64,000 nucleotides of DNA from Pseudonocardia sp. GTDB taxonomy: Bacteria; Actinomycetota; Actinomycetes; Mycobacteriales; Pseudonocardiaceae. A model generated the notes under the pieces. The model had not been told where the DNA came from. It worked only from the letters and a program-made list of their open reading frames with translations, and searched no databases. The number at the start of each line of letters is the position of its first letter. Position 1 is the stretch's first letter. The stretch lies in NCBI GenBank assembly GCA_025869365.1, contig JAOZVV010000187.1:44879-108878 (forward strand), read 5' to 3'. The translations under genes were made by a program, and so were the position numbers. This document shows positions 17,932 through 26,404 of the stretch, piece after piece.

Positions 17932-17970
17932 ACGGCACGTTCGGGGCGTCCGACGCCCCGGGGGTGCCGT
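17932..17970. terminator. Hairpin between convergent maoC and NUDIX genes
   Basis: An upper stem GGGGCGTC (17943-17950) pairs with GACGCCCC (17952-17959), and a lower stem ACGGCAC (17932-17938) pairs with GTGCCGT (17964-17970), separated by a 4-base internal loop. It lies in the 62 bases between two stop codons and is probably a bidirectional terminator. Confidence 0.55.
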
Positions 17971-17978
17971 TCGTGCGG

Positions 17979-18365
17979 TCAGGAGCGCGGCAGGACGTCC
18001 CAGGACGCGAGGGTCTCGGCCAGGAGCTCGACGGTCGGCAGCGCGTCGAACTCCGCGGCGTCGACGAACCGTGCCTCGTCCGCGTCGTCCCCCGCGGCCA
18101 GTTCGCCGCCGACCGCGACACAGAGGTAGTCCGCGATCACGTACCTGCCCCGGACGACCGTCCCGACGTGCCGGCCGGGGACGACGACGAGGCCGGTCTC
18201 CTCCGCCATCTCCCGCACGAGCGCGGCGGCGTCGTCCTCGCCTGGCTCGACCCGGCCGCCGGGCAGGGACCACAGACCCCGGCCGGGGTCGTGGCCGCGG
18301 CGGATCAGCAGCAGGCGGCCCCCGGCGTCGAAGAGGACCCCGCCGACGCAGGCGATCTCGGACAT
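17979..18365 (-). CDS. NUDIX hydrolase
   Basis: A 128-residue single-domain NUDIX enzyme that would hydrolyse a nucleoside diphosphate derivative. The full NUDIX box is visible at about residues 36-58: GGRVEPGE followed by REMAEETGL, with the REUxEE metal-binding glutamates intact. The ATG at 18365 is seven bases after TAAAGT (minus strand, 18373-18378), suggesting a leaderless mRNA. The substrate cannot be told from sequence; MutT-like sanitation is one possibility. It is convergent with maoC. Confidence 0.9.
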   Translation of the reverse strand: MSEIACVGGVLFDAGGRLLLIRRGHDPGRGLWSLPGGRVEPGEDDAAALVREMAEETGLVVVPGRHVGTVVRGRYVIADYLCVAVGGELAAGDDADEARFVDAAEFDALPTVELLAETLASWDVLPRS

Positions 18366-18602
18366 CGGCGGGACTTTACGCCGGGCTGATCATGTATCGA
18401 TGCAGTACCGTGGCGGACGTCGGAGCGCCGGTCCCACCCGCGAGGACGGGAAATCGGCGAAATGCCCCCTGGGTGGGGGATATTTCGCTACCGTGTGTCG
18501 TCGGGTGAACCGGGTACGCTGCCCGCGTGGCCGGTTCCCGTCAGGGCCGAACTCCGGTAGACATGATCTTGTAAGCAGTCCTCGTGCCTGAACGGTGGTC
18601 GT

Positions 18603-18761
18603 GTGAACGTCAAGAAGCTCGTGACGCTCCTCGTCGTTGCTCTCGTGGTGTTCTTCATCCTGACCAATCCGACGGGGGCATCGAACTCGGTGGCCAACAT
18701 CGGGAACATCCTGTACAACGCGGCGCAGTCGGTCACCACGTTCTTCACCAGCCTGCTCTAG
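18603..18761 (+). CDS. Small single-pass membrane protein, 52 residues
   Basis: A 52-codon frame starting at GTG 18603 and ending TAG 18761. The protein begins MNVKKLVTLLVVALVVFFIL, a basic tip plus one membrane helix, followed by TNPTGASNSVANIGNILYNA, a polar amphipathic stretch. It ends only 3 bases before the start of the PH-domain membrane protein, so the two are almost certainly cotranscribed and perhaps form one complex. It does not look like a chance frame: codon third positions are GC-rich as in its neighbours. Function unknown. The 237 bases upstream hold the promoter region. Confidence 0.72.
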   Translation: MNVKKLVTLLVVALVVFFILTNPTGASNSVANIGNILYNAAQSVTTFFTSLL

Positions 18762-18764
18762 CCG

Positions 18765-19349
18765 ATGCTGGCGCCCCGGGAGATCGACGAGTACCTGCTC
18801 CCCACGGAGCGGCGGGTCATTCGCGTCCGCCAGCACTGGGCCGTCATGTACAAGCACATCGTCCAGACGGCGCTGTTCGTCCTGGCGATGGTGCTGATCG
18901 AGCGCTTCCTCGACGGCAACCTGGGCGGTGGGTCGGCCTCCGACGGCACGCTCGCGGTCGGCGAGCGCGTCGTGGACAACCTGACGTTCTACCTGGCCTT
19001 CGTCGCGGTCGCCCGGTTCACGGTCAACACGATCCTCTGGTGGATCGAGCGCATCGTCATCACGGACAAGCGCGTCATGCTCGCGCAGGGGATCATCACC
19101 CACAACGTGGGCATGATGCCGCTGGGCAAGGTCACGGACCTCACCTTCCAGCGCAGCTTCGGCGGCCGCATCCTGGGCTACGGCACGCTGATCGTCGAGT
19201 CGGCGGGACAGATCCAGGCGCTGAACCGGATCGACTACATGCCGCGGCCCGAGGAGATCTACGAGGCGCTCTCCGAGCTGGTCTTCGGGGAGAAGGGCAA
19301 GACCCGCGCCACGGGCATGCTCGCGCGTCCGCGCTGGCGCCGGGGCTGA
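18765..19349 (+). CDS. bacterial PH-domain (bPH2-like) membrane protein
   Basis: A 194-residue membrane protein. Two hydrophobic helices lie at about residues 28-48 and 72-92. A bPH2/YdbS-like domain follows (ITDKRVMLAQGIITHNVGMMPLGKVTDL), with the typical K-V-T-D/ F-G-R pattern and a basic C-terminus. The ATG at 18765 follows the small membrane-protein gene by 3 bases. Such proteins are membrane-associated and of unknown function. Action together with the preceding 52-residue protein is inferred from their spacing. Confidence 0.8.
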   Translation: MLAPREIDEYLLPTERRVIRVRQHWAVMYKHIVQTALFVLAMVLIERFLDGNLGGGSASDGTLAVGERVVDNLTFYLAFVAVARFTVNTILWWIERIVITDKRVMLAQGIITHNVGMMPLGKVTDLTFQRSFGGRILGYGTLIVESAGQIQALNRIDYMPRPEEIYEALSELVFGEKGKTRATGMLARPRWRRG

Positions 19350-19401
19350 GCCCGTCCGGGAGGCCGGAGCACGGGTGATCGCGCCGGACTAGGGTCGATC
19401 G

Positions 19402-20265
19402 GTGACCCGGATCGACCTGCACACCCATTCCACCGTCTCCGACGGCACCGAGACGCCCGAGGAGCTCGTCGCGACGGCCGCAGCGGCCGGCGTCACCACG
19501 CTGGCGTTGACGGACCACGACACCACCGGCGGCTGGGACCGCGCCGCGGCCGTGCTCCCCGCCGGCCTGCAGCTGATCCGTGGCGCGGAGTTCTCGTGCG
19601 TCAGCCCGGACGGGCGCGGCGGTACGGTCCCCGTCCACCTGCTCGGGTACCTGTTCGACCCGGCGCATCCGGCGATCGTCGACGAGCAGGTCCGGCTGCG
19701 CGACGAACGCTCGCAGCGCCTCGTGAAGATGGTGGCCAACCTCGCCGCGGACGGCTACCCGATCGATCCCGACACCGTCTTCGCGGACCTGCCGGCAGGC
19801 ACCACGCCGGGCCGTCCGCACCTCGGGCAGGCGCTGGTCCGGGCCGGGATCGTCGGCTCGGTGAACGAGGCCTTCGCCGAGCTGCTGCACAACGACAGCA
19901 AGTACTACGTCGAGAAGGCGGACACCCCGGTCGAGACCGCGGTGCGGATGGTGCGCGACGCCGGGGGAGTGCCGGTGTTCGCCCACGCCCTCGCCCGCAA
20001 GCGCGGCCGGGTCATCGAGACGTCGGTGCTGGTGGACCTGACGAAGGAGGGCCTCGGCGGGGTCGAGGTCGACCACCCGGACCACTCGCCGGAGGACCGG
20101 GCGACGCTGCGCGGGCTGGCCGGTGACCTCGGGCTCGTCGTGACCGGGTCCAGCGACTACCACGGCAGCAACAAGACCACGCGCATCGCGGCCGAGACCA
20201 CGGCGCCCGACGCGCTGGAGGCCCTGCTCGCGCAGGCGAGCGGGGCCGAGCCGCTGACGGGCTGA
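19402..20265 (+). CDS. PHP-domain phosphoesterase
   Basis: A 287-residue PHP-domain protein of the TrpH/YciV (RNase AM) type. Metal-binding motifs: DLHTHSTVSDG with H7 and H9, LTDHDTTGG, and SSDYHGSNK near the C-terminus. Related enzymes are 5'-3' exonucleases on RNA or nucleotide phosphoesterases. The GTG at 19402 lies six bases after TAGGGT (19390-19395), a leaderless arrangement. A RecB-like nuclease gene follows 26 bases later with its own leaderless-type promoter. Confidence 0.9.
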   Translation: MTRIDLHTHSTVSDGTETPEELVATAAAAGVTTLALTDHDTTGGWDRAAAVLPAGLQLIRGAEFSCVSPDGRGGTVPVHLLGYLFDPAHPAIVDEQVRLRDERSQRLVKMVANLAADGYPIDPDTVFADLPAGTTPGRPHLGQALVRAGIVGSVNEAFAELLHNDSKYYVEKADTPVETAVRMVRDAGGVPVFAHALARKRGRVIETSVLVDLTKEGLGGVEVDHPDHSPEDRATLRGLAGDLGLVVTGSSDYHGSNKTTRIAAETTAPDALEALLAQASGAEPLTG

Positions 20266-20291
20266 CGAGCCGCCCTCGGTACCGTGGTCGG

Positions 20292-21134
20292 GTGGGCACA
20301 GGTGGTGAGCAGCTCGGGTTCGACCTCCTGGACGACACCGGCTGGGGCCGCCCGCTGGTGCGTGTCACGCCCGCCCGCCTCGCCACGTGGGAGGCCTGCC
20401 CCCGGCGCTACCGGATGACCTACGTCGACCGGCCCGCGCCGGCCCGCGGCGGGGCCTGGGCGCACAGCACGCTCGGGGCGGTGGTCCACCTGGCGTTGCG
20501 CGCCCTGCACGCACTGCCGCCGCAGCGCCGCACCCCGGAGGCGGCCGCGTCGCTCGTGGACCGCAACTGGTCCGGCGAGGGCTACCGGGACGCCGCCCAG
20601 CAGGCCGAGTACCGCGAACGGGCCCGGACCTGGCTGGCCGCCTACTGCGCCGAGCACGTCACCGCTCCGGACGCGGAGGAGCCCCTGGCCGTCGAGCGGT
20701 GGGTGTCCGCCGCCGTGGGCTCGATCGTGGCCGAGGGCCGGGTGGACCGGATCGACGACCGGCACGGCGAAGCGGTCATCGTCGACTACAAGACCGGGCG
20801 GCGGGTGCCCGGGCCCGAGGACGCCCGGGACTCGCCCGCGCTGGCGCTCTACGCCGTCGCGGCGGCCCACACGCTGCGCCGCGGTTGCACCAGGGTCGAG
20901 CTGCACCACCTGCCCAGCGGGCAGGTGGCCGCGTGGGAGCACGACGAGGCGTCGCTCGCGGGGCACGTCGCGCGCGCCGAGGCGACGGCCGCCGCGATCA
21001 CCGACGCGACGGACGCCGGTGACCATCCGCCGCGGCCCGCCCCGCACTGCTCCACGTGTCCCGTCCGGCGGCACTGTCCGGAGGGCCGCGCCGTCGCCCC
21101 GGAGCTCGACCCGTGGGCGTTGCTCGCCCCGTGA
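20292..21134 (+). CDS. RecB-family PD-(D/E)XK nuclease with Fe-S cysteines
   Basis: A 280-residue Cas4/AddB-like nuclease. C36 in ATWEACPRRY and C253, C256 and C262 in CSTCPVRRHC would bind a 4Fe-4S cluster. The catalytic core is GRVDRI near residue 149 and VDYKTG with D165 and K167. Length is typical of actinobacterial stand-alone members. The GTG at 20292 is six bases after TACCGT (20280-20285). It overlaps the following small membrane gene by 4 bases (GTGA). No CRISPR is nearby; a DNA-repair role is likely but unproven. Confidence 0.9.
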   Translation: MGTGGEQLGFDLLDDTGWGRPLVRVTPARLATWEACPRRYRMTYVDRPAPARGGAWAHSTLGAVVHLALRALHALPPQRRTPEAAASLVDRNWSGEGYRDAAQQAEYRERARTWLAAYCAEHVTAPDAEEPLAVERWVSAAVGSIVAEGRVDRIDDRHGEAVIVDYKTGRRVPGPEDARDSPALALYAVAAAHTLRRGCTRVELHHLPSGQVAAWEHDEASLAGHVARAEATAAAITDATDAGDHPPRPAPHCSTCPVRRHCPEGRAVAPELDPWALLAP

Positions 21135-21439
21135 ACGCGCGCCGGAGCTTCCCAGTCCGATCCTCCCGTGCGGGACGGCTGCTCCGCGGCGTGTCCGGCG
21201 TGCTCGCGGCCGGTCTGGTCGGGATCACCGCGATCCTGCTGGTGGGCTGGGCGATGACGACGCGGACGGGAACCGCCGGGCCGGGCACGGGCATGCTGCT
21301 CGGTCACGGCGCGGCGGCCGGGGCGGCCGTCGTCGCCCAGGTCGTGGCGGACCGGCGCCGGGACCGGACGGGCGTGCTGGCCGCCTGGGCCGCGATCGTG
21401 CTGGTCGCGGCGGTCGTCAGCGCGTACTGGCTGTTCTGA
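21131..21439 (+). CDS. Small two-helix membrane protein
   Basis: A 102-residue protein with two membrane helices at about residues 20-45 and 75-100, a basic N-terminus and an arginine-rich inter-helix loop (DRRRDRTG). The GTG at 21131 overlaps the RecB-like nuclease stop by 4 bases, so translation is coupled; the frame is open further upstream only inside that gene. No family is recognised. It ends 6 bases before the stop codon of the convergent beta-propeller gene. Confidence 0.72.
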   Translation: MNARRSFPVRSSRAGRLLRGVSGVLAAGLVGITAILLVGWAMTTRTGTAGPGTGMLLGHGAAAGAAVVAQVVADRRRDRTGVLAAWAAIVLVAAVVSAYWLF

Positions 21440-21444
21440 CCCGA

Positions 21445-22680
21445 TCAGCCGGCGGGCCGCAGCGCGACGGCCTCGGTGCCGCGCTGCTCCACCAGCACGT
21501 CGCCCTTCGCGGCGAGCATCACCGGGCCCGAGTAGCCGCCCCGGTCCACCGGGATGGTCCGCCGTACCACGCCGCGCGCCGGGTCGAGCACGGCGAGCCC
21601 GGCCGGGACGGGGACCAGCCACTGCCCCGCGTACCCCGTGCCGGGGCCGAGCGTGTTCTTCAGGGTCCACAGCGGGGTCAGTGCCGTGCGTTCCAGCGTG
21701 ACGGTGGCCGTGCCGCTCCACCAGAAGATCCGCTGCGTGTCCGACGAGGTGACCGCGAGCCCGTCCGCGGGCGCGGCCACGTCCGACTCGGGGACGTCGA
21801 GCCCGAGCAGCGCGACCTGGGCGCCCTGGGAGTCCAGGACCTGCAGCTCCGGCGGCCCGGGCAGGACCACGGCGGTGCGCTCGGGGGACAGCGCGATCAC
21901 CTGGGCGCCGGTGGTCGGGAGCTGGCTGGAGAAGACGACCTTCGGGGTGTCGGAGTCCCCGCCGCCGTCCGGGCGCAGCACCGTGATGCGGTCCGCCGTG
22001 TCCGTGGGGCAGGTCTCGACGACGCCGAGCCGGGCCGTCGTCGAGGCGAAGGAGTGGTACGTGCAGCCGCTACGGGGCTGCCTCCCGGGCTGGGCGGGCG
22101 CGCTGATCGCGCCGTACTCGAGGGTCTTGACGAGGTCCGAGCGCATGGCCTCGGTGTGGTCGGTCCCGGTGAGCACGACCTGGCTGCCGGTGGTGAGCAG
22201 CCGGGCGCCGGGGCGGCCGTCGACGGTCCGCTGGTCCCTGCGGCTGCCGAGGTCCCCGTCGAGCGCGGCGAGCTCGCTGCACCGGTCACCGTCCCGGTAG
22301 AGGGCGAGGACCCGGCCGAAGCCCTCCGCGACGGTGCAGAGCTGCCGGTCCCGGCTGTAGGTCCAGCGGACGGCACCGGTGGTGGCGTCCCGGCCGGTGA
22401 CCGTGTCCCCGTCCGCCGTCACGACGCCCGGACCTGCGGTGACGGGCAGCGGGGCGGCGGCGCTGGGCGCACGCCAGGCCTCGGTGAACGCCGCCGGGAC
22501 GTCCAGCGGGGCCTCGGGCGGGACACCCGGACCGGCTGCGGGGACGGACGTGGTGCCGGCGATCGGGCTGTGCGTGCCGTAGACGACCGCGGTCACGACG
22601 AGCGCGACGGCGATCGCGACGGCGGCGACGACGTCACCGGGGCGTCGGCGTTCGGGGCGCATCGGCCTGCGGCGCAGCAC
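21445..22680 (-). CDS. Membrane-anchored PQQ-like beta-propeller protein
   Basis: A 411-residue exported protein. A basic N-terminus is followed by one membrane helix (about residues 15-32), and the rest is a predicted beta-propeller with repeated motifs such as VTGRDATTGAVRWTY, LQVLDSQGAQVALL and LAVLDPARGVVRR. Three or four cysteines may form disulfides outside the cell. The GTG at 22680 has GGGAGG eight bases upstream; the ATG at 22662 is an alternative. It lies directly downstream of the DEAD-box helicase, as I recall for Rv3211-Rv3212. Function unknown; a scaffold or sensor role at the membrane is only a guess. Confidence 0.8.
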   Translation of the reverse strand: MLRRRPMRPERRRPGDVVAAVAIAVALVVTAVVYGTHSPIAGTTSVPAAGPGVPPEAPLDVPAAFTEAWRAPSAAAPLPVTAGPGVVTADGDTVTGRDATTGAVRWTYSRDRQLCTVAEGFGRVLALYRDGDRCSELAALDGDLGSRRDQRTVDGRPGARLLTTGSQVVLTGTDHTEAMRSDLVKTLEYGAISAPAQPGRQPRSGCTYHSFASTTARLGVVETCPTDTADRITVLRPDGGGDSDTPKVVFSSQLPTTGAQVIALSPERTAVVLPGPPELQVLDSQGAQVALLGLDVPESDVAAPADGLAVTSSDTQRIFWWSGTATVTLERTALTPLWTLKNTLGPGTGYAGQWLVPVPAGLAVLDPARGVVRRTIPVDRGGYSGPVMLAAKGDVLVEQRGTEAVALRPAG

Positions 22681-22712
22681 GCCCCGCACCCTCCCACAGA
22701 GCCGGACACGAC

Positions 22713-22746
22713 ACCGGCCCGGACCCCGTGAGGGGCCCGGGCCGGT
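22713..22746 (-). terminator. Hairpin after the DEAD-box helicase gene
   Basis: Arms 22713-22727 and 22732-22746 of 15 bases with one mismatch enclose a GTGA loop. It starts 17 bases after the helicase stop codon and ends about 20 bases before the ribosome binding site of the beta-propeller gene, so it separates the two genes. Confidence 0.65.
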
Positions 22747-22762
22747 GGGTTCGTGCTGCGGG

Positions 22763-24520
22763 TCAGCTGGCGGCGGCGTCCTGCTGCTCGGCGCCCGCGG
22801 TCTCCCCGGCGCCACTGCGGCGCCTGCCACCCCGACGGCGACGACGGCGCGGGGCGCCCTCGCCGTCCGTGCCGGTGACGGCGGTGGCCTCCGGACCGGT
22901 GGTGGGGGCGGCGGTGGGCTCGGCCCCGGCGACGATCTCGACCGGCTGACCGCCCTCGGCGACCGGCACCCCGCCGCGGCGGCGGGTGCGCGGGCGCGCG
23001 GCGCGGTCCGAACGCGGACGCTCGGTGTCCGGGGTGGGCGCGGCACGTCGCTCGTCCCGGCCGCCGCGCTTCTTGGTGCGGCCGCCGTGGTCCCCCTCGG
23101 TGTCCACGTACTCGGCGTCGAGCCCCGCGCGGGTGCGCTTGGAGTGCGGCAGCCGGCCGGTGGAGTTGGTGGGGATCTCCAGGTCCGTGTACAGGTGATC
23201 CGAGGTGGAGTAGGTCTCGACCGGCTCGTCGATGCCGAGGTTCAGGTCGTCCGAGACCATCTTCCACTTGGGCATCTCGTCCCAGTCCACCAGCGTGACC
23301 GCGACGCCCTCCTTGCCGGCGCGGCCGGTGCGGCCGATCCGGTGGACGTAGGTCTTGGAGTCCTCGGGGCACTGGTAGTTCACGACGTGTGTGACGTCGG
23401 TGACATCGATGCCGCGGGCGGCGACGTCCGTCGCCACCAGGACGTCGACCTTGCCGGCGCGGAACGCCCGGAGCGCCTGCTCACGGGCCCCCTGGCCGAG
23501 GTCCCCGTGCACGGCGGCGGCGGCGAAACCGCGGTCCGCCAGGTCGTCCGCGACGCGCTGCACGGTGCGCTTGGTCCGCGCGAAGATCATCGTGAGGCCG
23601 CGGTCCTTGGCCTGCAGGACGCGGGTGAGCAGCTCGACCTTGTCCATCGCGTGGGCGCGGTAGACGAGCTGGCGGGTGCGCTCGTGGACCGACCCCTGGT
23701 CGGACTCCTCGGCGCGGATGTGCGTCGGCTGGCGCAGGAACGCGCGGGACAGGGCGATGATCGGGCCCGGCATGGTGGCCGAGAAGAGCATCGTGTGCCG
23801 CTCGTCCGGCAGCATGCGCATGATCCGCTCGACGTCCGGCAGGAAGCCGAGGTCCAGCATCTCGTCCGCCTCGTCCAGGACCAGCGCCTTGACGCGTCCG
23901 AGGACCAGGTGGCGCTGCTCGGCGAGGTCCAGCAGGCGGCCGGGGGTGCCGACGACGACGTCCACGCCCTTGCGGAGCGCGGCGAGCTGCGGCTCGTAGG
24001 CCCGGCCCCCGTAGATGGCGGTGACCCGGATGCCGAGGTGGGCGCCGGCGTCCGCGAGGTCCTTGGCGACCTGGACGCACAGCTCACGGGTGGGGACGAC
24101 GACCAGGGCCTGCGGCACGTCCCGGGTGCGGTCCGCGGCGTCGCCCTCGGCGGTGGCGGCGGGCTGCTCCGACGGCGGGGTCACGCGCTGCAGCAGCGGG
24201 ACGCCGAAGCCGAGGGTCTTGCCCATGCCCGTCCGGGCCTGGCCGATGACGTCCTCGCCGGCCAGGGCCAGCGGGAGGGTGAGCTCCTGGATCGCGAAGG
24301 TGCGCTCGATGCCGGCCTCGGCCAGCGCGGCCACGATCTCGGGGCGGACGCCGAGTTCGGCGAAGGTGGGGGACTCCTTCTTGACCGGAGCGCCGGCCTG
24401 GAGCGGGTGGGCCTCGTCGAGGGCCTCGGGGTCGGGGCTGGCGGACTCGACGGTGGAGCCCGACGTCGCGGTGGTGTCGATCTCGGCGGACTCGCCTGAG
24501 GAATCGTTCGGAACGGACAG
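22763..24520 (-). CDS. rhlE: DEAD-box RNA helicase (RhlE type), apparent CTG start
   Basis: An ATP-dependent RNA helicase of 585 residues. Motifs in order: Q-motif FAIQELTLP, Walker A ARTGMGKT (95-102), PTREL, TPGRLLDL, DEAD (216-219), SAT, HGDLGQGAREQALRAF, DVAARGIDV and HRIGRTGR. A basic R/G-rich tail of about 130 residues follows, likely for RNA binding. No ATG, GTG or TTG lies near the expected N-terminus. The CTG at 24520 has AGAGAGG eight bases upstream and gives MSVPNDSSGE, so I take it as the start; an AUC just upstream is possible but less likely. The frame is open further upstream without conserved sequence. Gene order resembles Rv3211. Confidence 0.88.
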   Translation of the reverse strand: MSVPNDSSGESAEIDTTATSGSTVESASPDPEALDEAHPLQAGAPVKKESPTFAELGVRPEIVAALAEAGIERTFAIQELTLPLALAGEDVIGQARTGMGKTLGFGVPLLQRVTPPSEQPAATAEGDAADRTRDVPQALVVVPTRELCVQVAKDLADAGAHLGIRVTAIYGGRAYEPQLAALRKGVDVVVGTPGRLLDLAEQRHLVLGRVKALVLDEADEMLDLGFLPDVERIMRMLPDERHTMLFSATMPGPIIALSRAFLRQPTHIRAEESDQGSVHERTRQLVYRAHAMDKVELLTRVLQAKDRGLTMIFARTKRTVQRVADDLADRGFAAAAVHGDLGQGAREQALRAFRAGKVDVLVATDVAARGIDVTDVTHVVNYQCPEDSKTYVHRIGRTGRAGKEGVAVTLVDWDEMPKWKMVSDDLNLGIDEPVETYSTSDHLYTDLEIPTNSTGRLPHSKRTRAGLDAEYVDTEGDHGGRTKKRGGRDERRAAPTPDTERPRSDRAARPRTRRRGGVPVAEGGQPVEIVAGAEPTAAPTTGPEATAVTGTDGEGAPRRRRRRGGRRRSGAGETAGAEQQDAAAS

Positions 24521-24924
24521 GATGATCGCCTCTCTCCGCGTACAGATTCCCTGCAGCGGCTCGTCCGACCACCTGGGGAGCCCGGGTGGGAGAGCCGTCG
24601 AGGCGCTGTACGCACCATGTCTGTGCGATGCCGGTGAGTCGGGCGCCGGTGACGCCGACCCGTTTCCCGGCTTTCGCTCGGTGTGCGCGGCGCTACGGGG
24701 GAGGAGAAGGGGCCGAGAAATGCCCCGGGTTGCGACCCCGATCGCGCATCGCTTGTCGCATGATACCCCGGACGGGCACAGCGAGGCATCGTGCGTGACG
24801 TCCCGGGTCGGGTGACGTACGCCGCCTGATCGAACCGGACGGCTCGAACGGCTAGGCTCGCGGAGCACGGCGGGCGCGGCCCGGGCCGTGCGCCGACGGC
24901 GAGCGCGAGGGTACGGAGAACGCA
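24521..24924. other. Long divergent intergenic region ahead of helicase gene
   Basis: 404 bases between the helicase (minus) and the MiaE-like gene (plus). On the plus strand TAGGCT (24853-24858) is a good -10 box for the MiaE-like gene. On the minus strand TATCAT (24760-24765) could be a -10 box giving a helicase leader of about 230 bases. Long leaders are common for cold-induced helicases, so regulation in the leader is plausible. I do not recognise a specific RNA element. Confidence 0.4.
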
Positions 24925-25635
24925 GTGCAGAGCAGTGTTTCGGGGCCAAGCGTTCCGGGGCCGGGCGTTCCGGGACCGGGCGTTCCGGGGACCGACAGCA
25001 CCCCCCGGGCGACGGTCGACCTGCTCGGCGTCCTGGCCTACGGCGAGCTCTCCGGGTTCGACCGGCTCGCCGCGGACGCCCGCACGGCCCCCACGCTGAG
25101 CGGACGCCGGCAGCTGTCGGTCATGGCCGCGGCCGAGATCGGGCACTTCCGGCTGCTGGAGGAGCACCTCGAGCGCTTCGGCGTGACGGTCGAGGAGGCG
25201 ATGGGCCCGTTCGTCGCCCCGCTGGACGCCTACCACGCCTCCACCCGGCCCCGTACCTGGCTGGAATCCCTGGTCAAGGCCTATGTCGGGGACGGGCTGG
25301 CCGCGGATTTCTACCGCGAGGTCGCCGGCTGGGTGGACGACCCGACCGGCGAGCTCGTCGAGCGGGTGCTGGCGGACACCGGGCACAGCGCCTTCGCCGA
25401 GCGCGAGGTCAAGGCCGCGTGCGCCCAGAACCGCCAGGTCCGGGACCGGCTGGCGCTCTGGGGACGGCGGCTGCTCGGTGAGGCGGTCACCCAGGCCCAG
25501 CACATCGTCGCGGAGCGCGACGAGCTCGCGGACTTCATCGTCCGGGGTTCGGGGGACATCGCGGGGATCGCCGCGCTGATCAAGCGGCTGCAGAGCAACC
25601 ACGGCAAGCGGATGGCGGCCCTCGGCCTCAACTGA
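24925..25635 (+). CDS. MiaE-like ferritin-fold diiron protein
   Basis: A 236-residue protein with a ferritin-like four-helix core similar to tRNA-(ms2io6A)-hydroxylase. [15 protein letters not shown] carries the ExxH diiron motif, and a late helix, [13 protein letters not shown], carries a second set. Residues 8-22 are the elastin-like repeat [13 protein letters not shown], encoded by an imperfect 15-base DNA repeat, and are probably a disordered extension. GTG 24925 follows GGAGAA. Its place opposite the helicase matches Rv3210c as I recall. True tRNA hydroxylation is not established for the actinobacterial members. Confidence 0.8.
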   Translation: MQSSVSGPSVPGPGVPGPGVPGTDSTPRATVDLLGVLAYGELSGFDRLAADARTAPTLSGRRQLSVMAAAEIGHFRLLEEHLERFGVTVEEAMGPFVAPLDAYHASTRPRTWLESLVKAYVGDGLAADFYREVAGWVDDPTGELVERVLADTGHSAFAEREVKAACAQNRQVRDRLALWGRRLLGEAVTQAQHIVAERDELADFIVRGSGDIAGIAALIKRLQSNHGKRMAALGLN

Positions 25636-25777
25636 CCTCGTCCGACCCACCCGCGCGTCGCGCGGGTTCGGGTCGGCTGCGTTCGCCCACGGTGGACGGG
25701 TACCGCCGCCCTCGCGGCCCCTCCTCGACTAGCCTGGCGGGTGACAGTAGAAATCGTCGTCACCAGGAGGTTCCCCG

Positions 25778-26002
25778 GTGGAGGTCAAGATCGGCATCGC
25801 GGAGAGCCCGCGGGAGCTCACGGTGTCCAGCGGCCAGACGCCAGAAGAGGTGGAGGCCCTGGTCAACGAGGCGATGAAGTCCGGCGACGGAACGCTCGCG
25901 CTCGTCGACGACAAGGGGCGCCGCTACCTCGTGCCCGCCGCGCGCATCTCCTACATCGAGATCGCTCCCGCGTCCCCGGCGCGGGTCGGCTTCGGCTCCT
26001 GA
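25778..26002 (+). CDS. DUF3107 protein (TB9.4-like)
   Basis: A 74-residue cytoplasmic protein of the actinobacterial DUF3107 family: MEVKIGIAESPRELTVSS, then EEVEALVNEAMKSGDGTLAL and AARISYIEIA. A small alpha/beta fold is expected. The GTG at 25778 has AGGAGG (25765-25770) seven bases upstream. TAGCCT at 25731-25736 is a probable -10 box. In mycobacteria the homologue (Rv3208A) lies beside fasR; here it lies about 4 kb away because the TetR-AurF cluster is inserted between them. Function unknown. Confidence 0.9.
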   Translation: MEVKIGIAESPRELTVSSGQTPEEVEALVNEAMKSGDGTLALVDDKGRRYLVPAARISYIEIAPASPARVGFGS

Positions 26003-26077
26003 CTCCCGAGCTCTCTCCGGCGGCCGGTCCCTCGCGGGGCCGGCCGTCTCCCGTTCCGCGCCGCCCGGGCCGTGCGC

Positions 26078-26404
26078 TCAGTCGTCCTCGGGTGCCGGTG
26101 GCTCGTCCAGCGGGAAGGGCGGGCGGCCCGTCCCGCTGAGCCGGTAGCGGCCCCACAGGTCGACGTCGCCGATCGCCGCCGCCGCCGAGCCGTGCCCGGT
26201 GCGCACCTCGACCTGGCCGTTCCGGCCGCCGAGGAGGTCCGCGAGCCGCTCGGCGCGGTCCACCCGGCCGAACCAGTACAGCCGGCCGTCGTGCGGCTCG
26301 TGCCGGACCTGGAGCTGCACCCGGACGGGCACGTCCTCGCCGTCGAGGACGAGTGTCGCGGCTCCGGTGTAGCCCTCCTCGTCCGCGCCATGATCGTCAG
26401 GCAT
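26078..26404 (-). CDS. DUF4873 domain protein
   Basis: A 108-residue protein: MPDDHGADEEGYTGAATLVL, then VRHEPHDGRLYWFGRVDRAE and GDVDLWGRYRLSGTGRPPFPL, which is the DUF4873 pattern. I recall this domain fused to the C-terminus of flavin monooxygenases, so a role near an oxidation step fits the neighbourhood. The ATG at 26404 has GGAAGGAG upstream and overlaps the TetR gene by 8 bases (ATGCCTGA), so the two are coupled. Divergent partners are an SDR, a diiron oxygenase and a hydrolase. Confidence 0.8.
   Translation of the reverse strand: MPDDHGADEEGYTGAATLVLDGEDVPVRVQLQVRHEPHDGRLYWFGRVDRAERLADLLGGRNGQVEVRTGHGSAAAAIGDVDLWGRYRLSGTGRPPFPLDEPPAPEDD

Noticed and set aside
20292..21134. Cas4 of a CRISPR system.
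   Set aside because: The fold is Cas4-like, but there are no cas1/cas2 genes or arrays and it is coupled to a small membrane protein.
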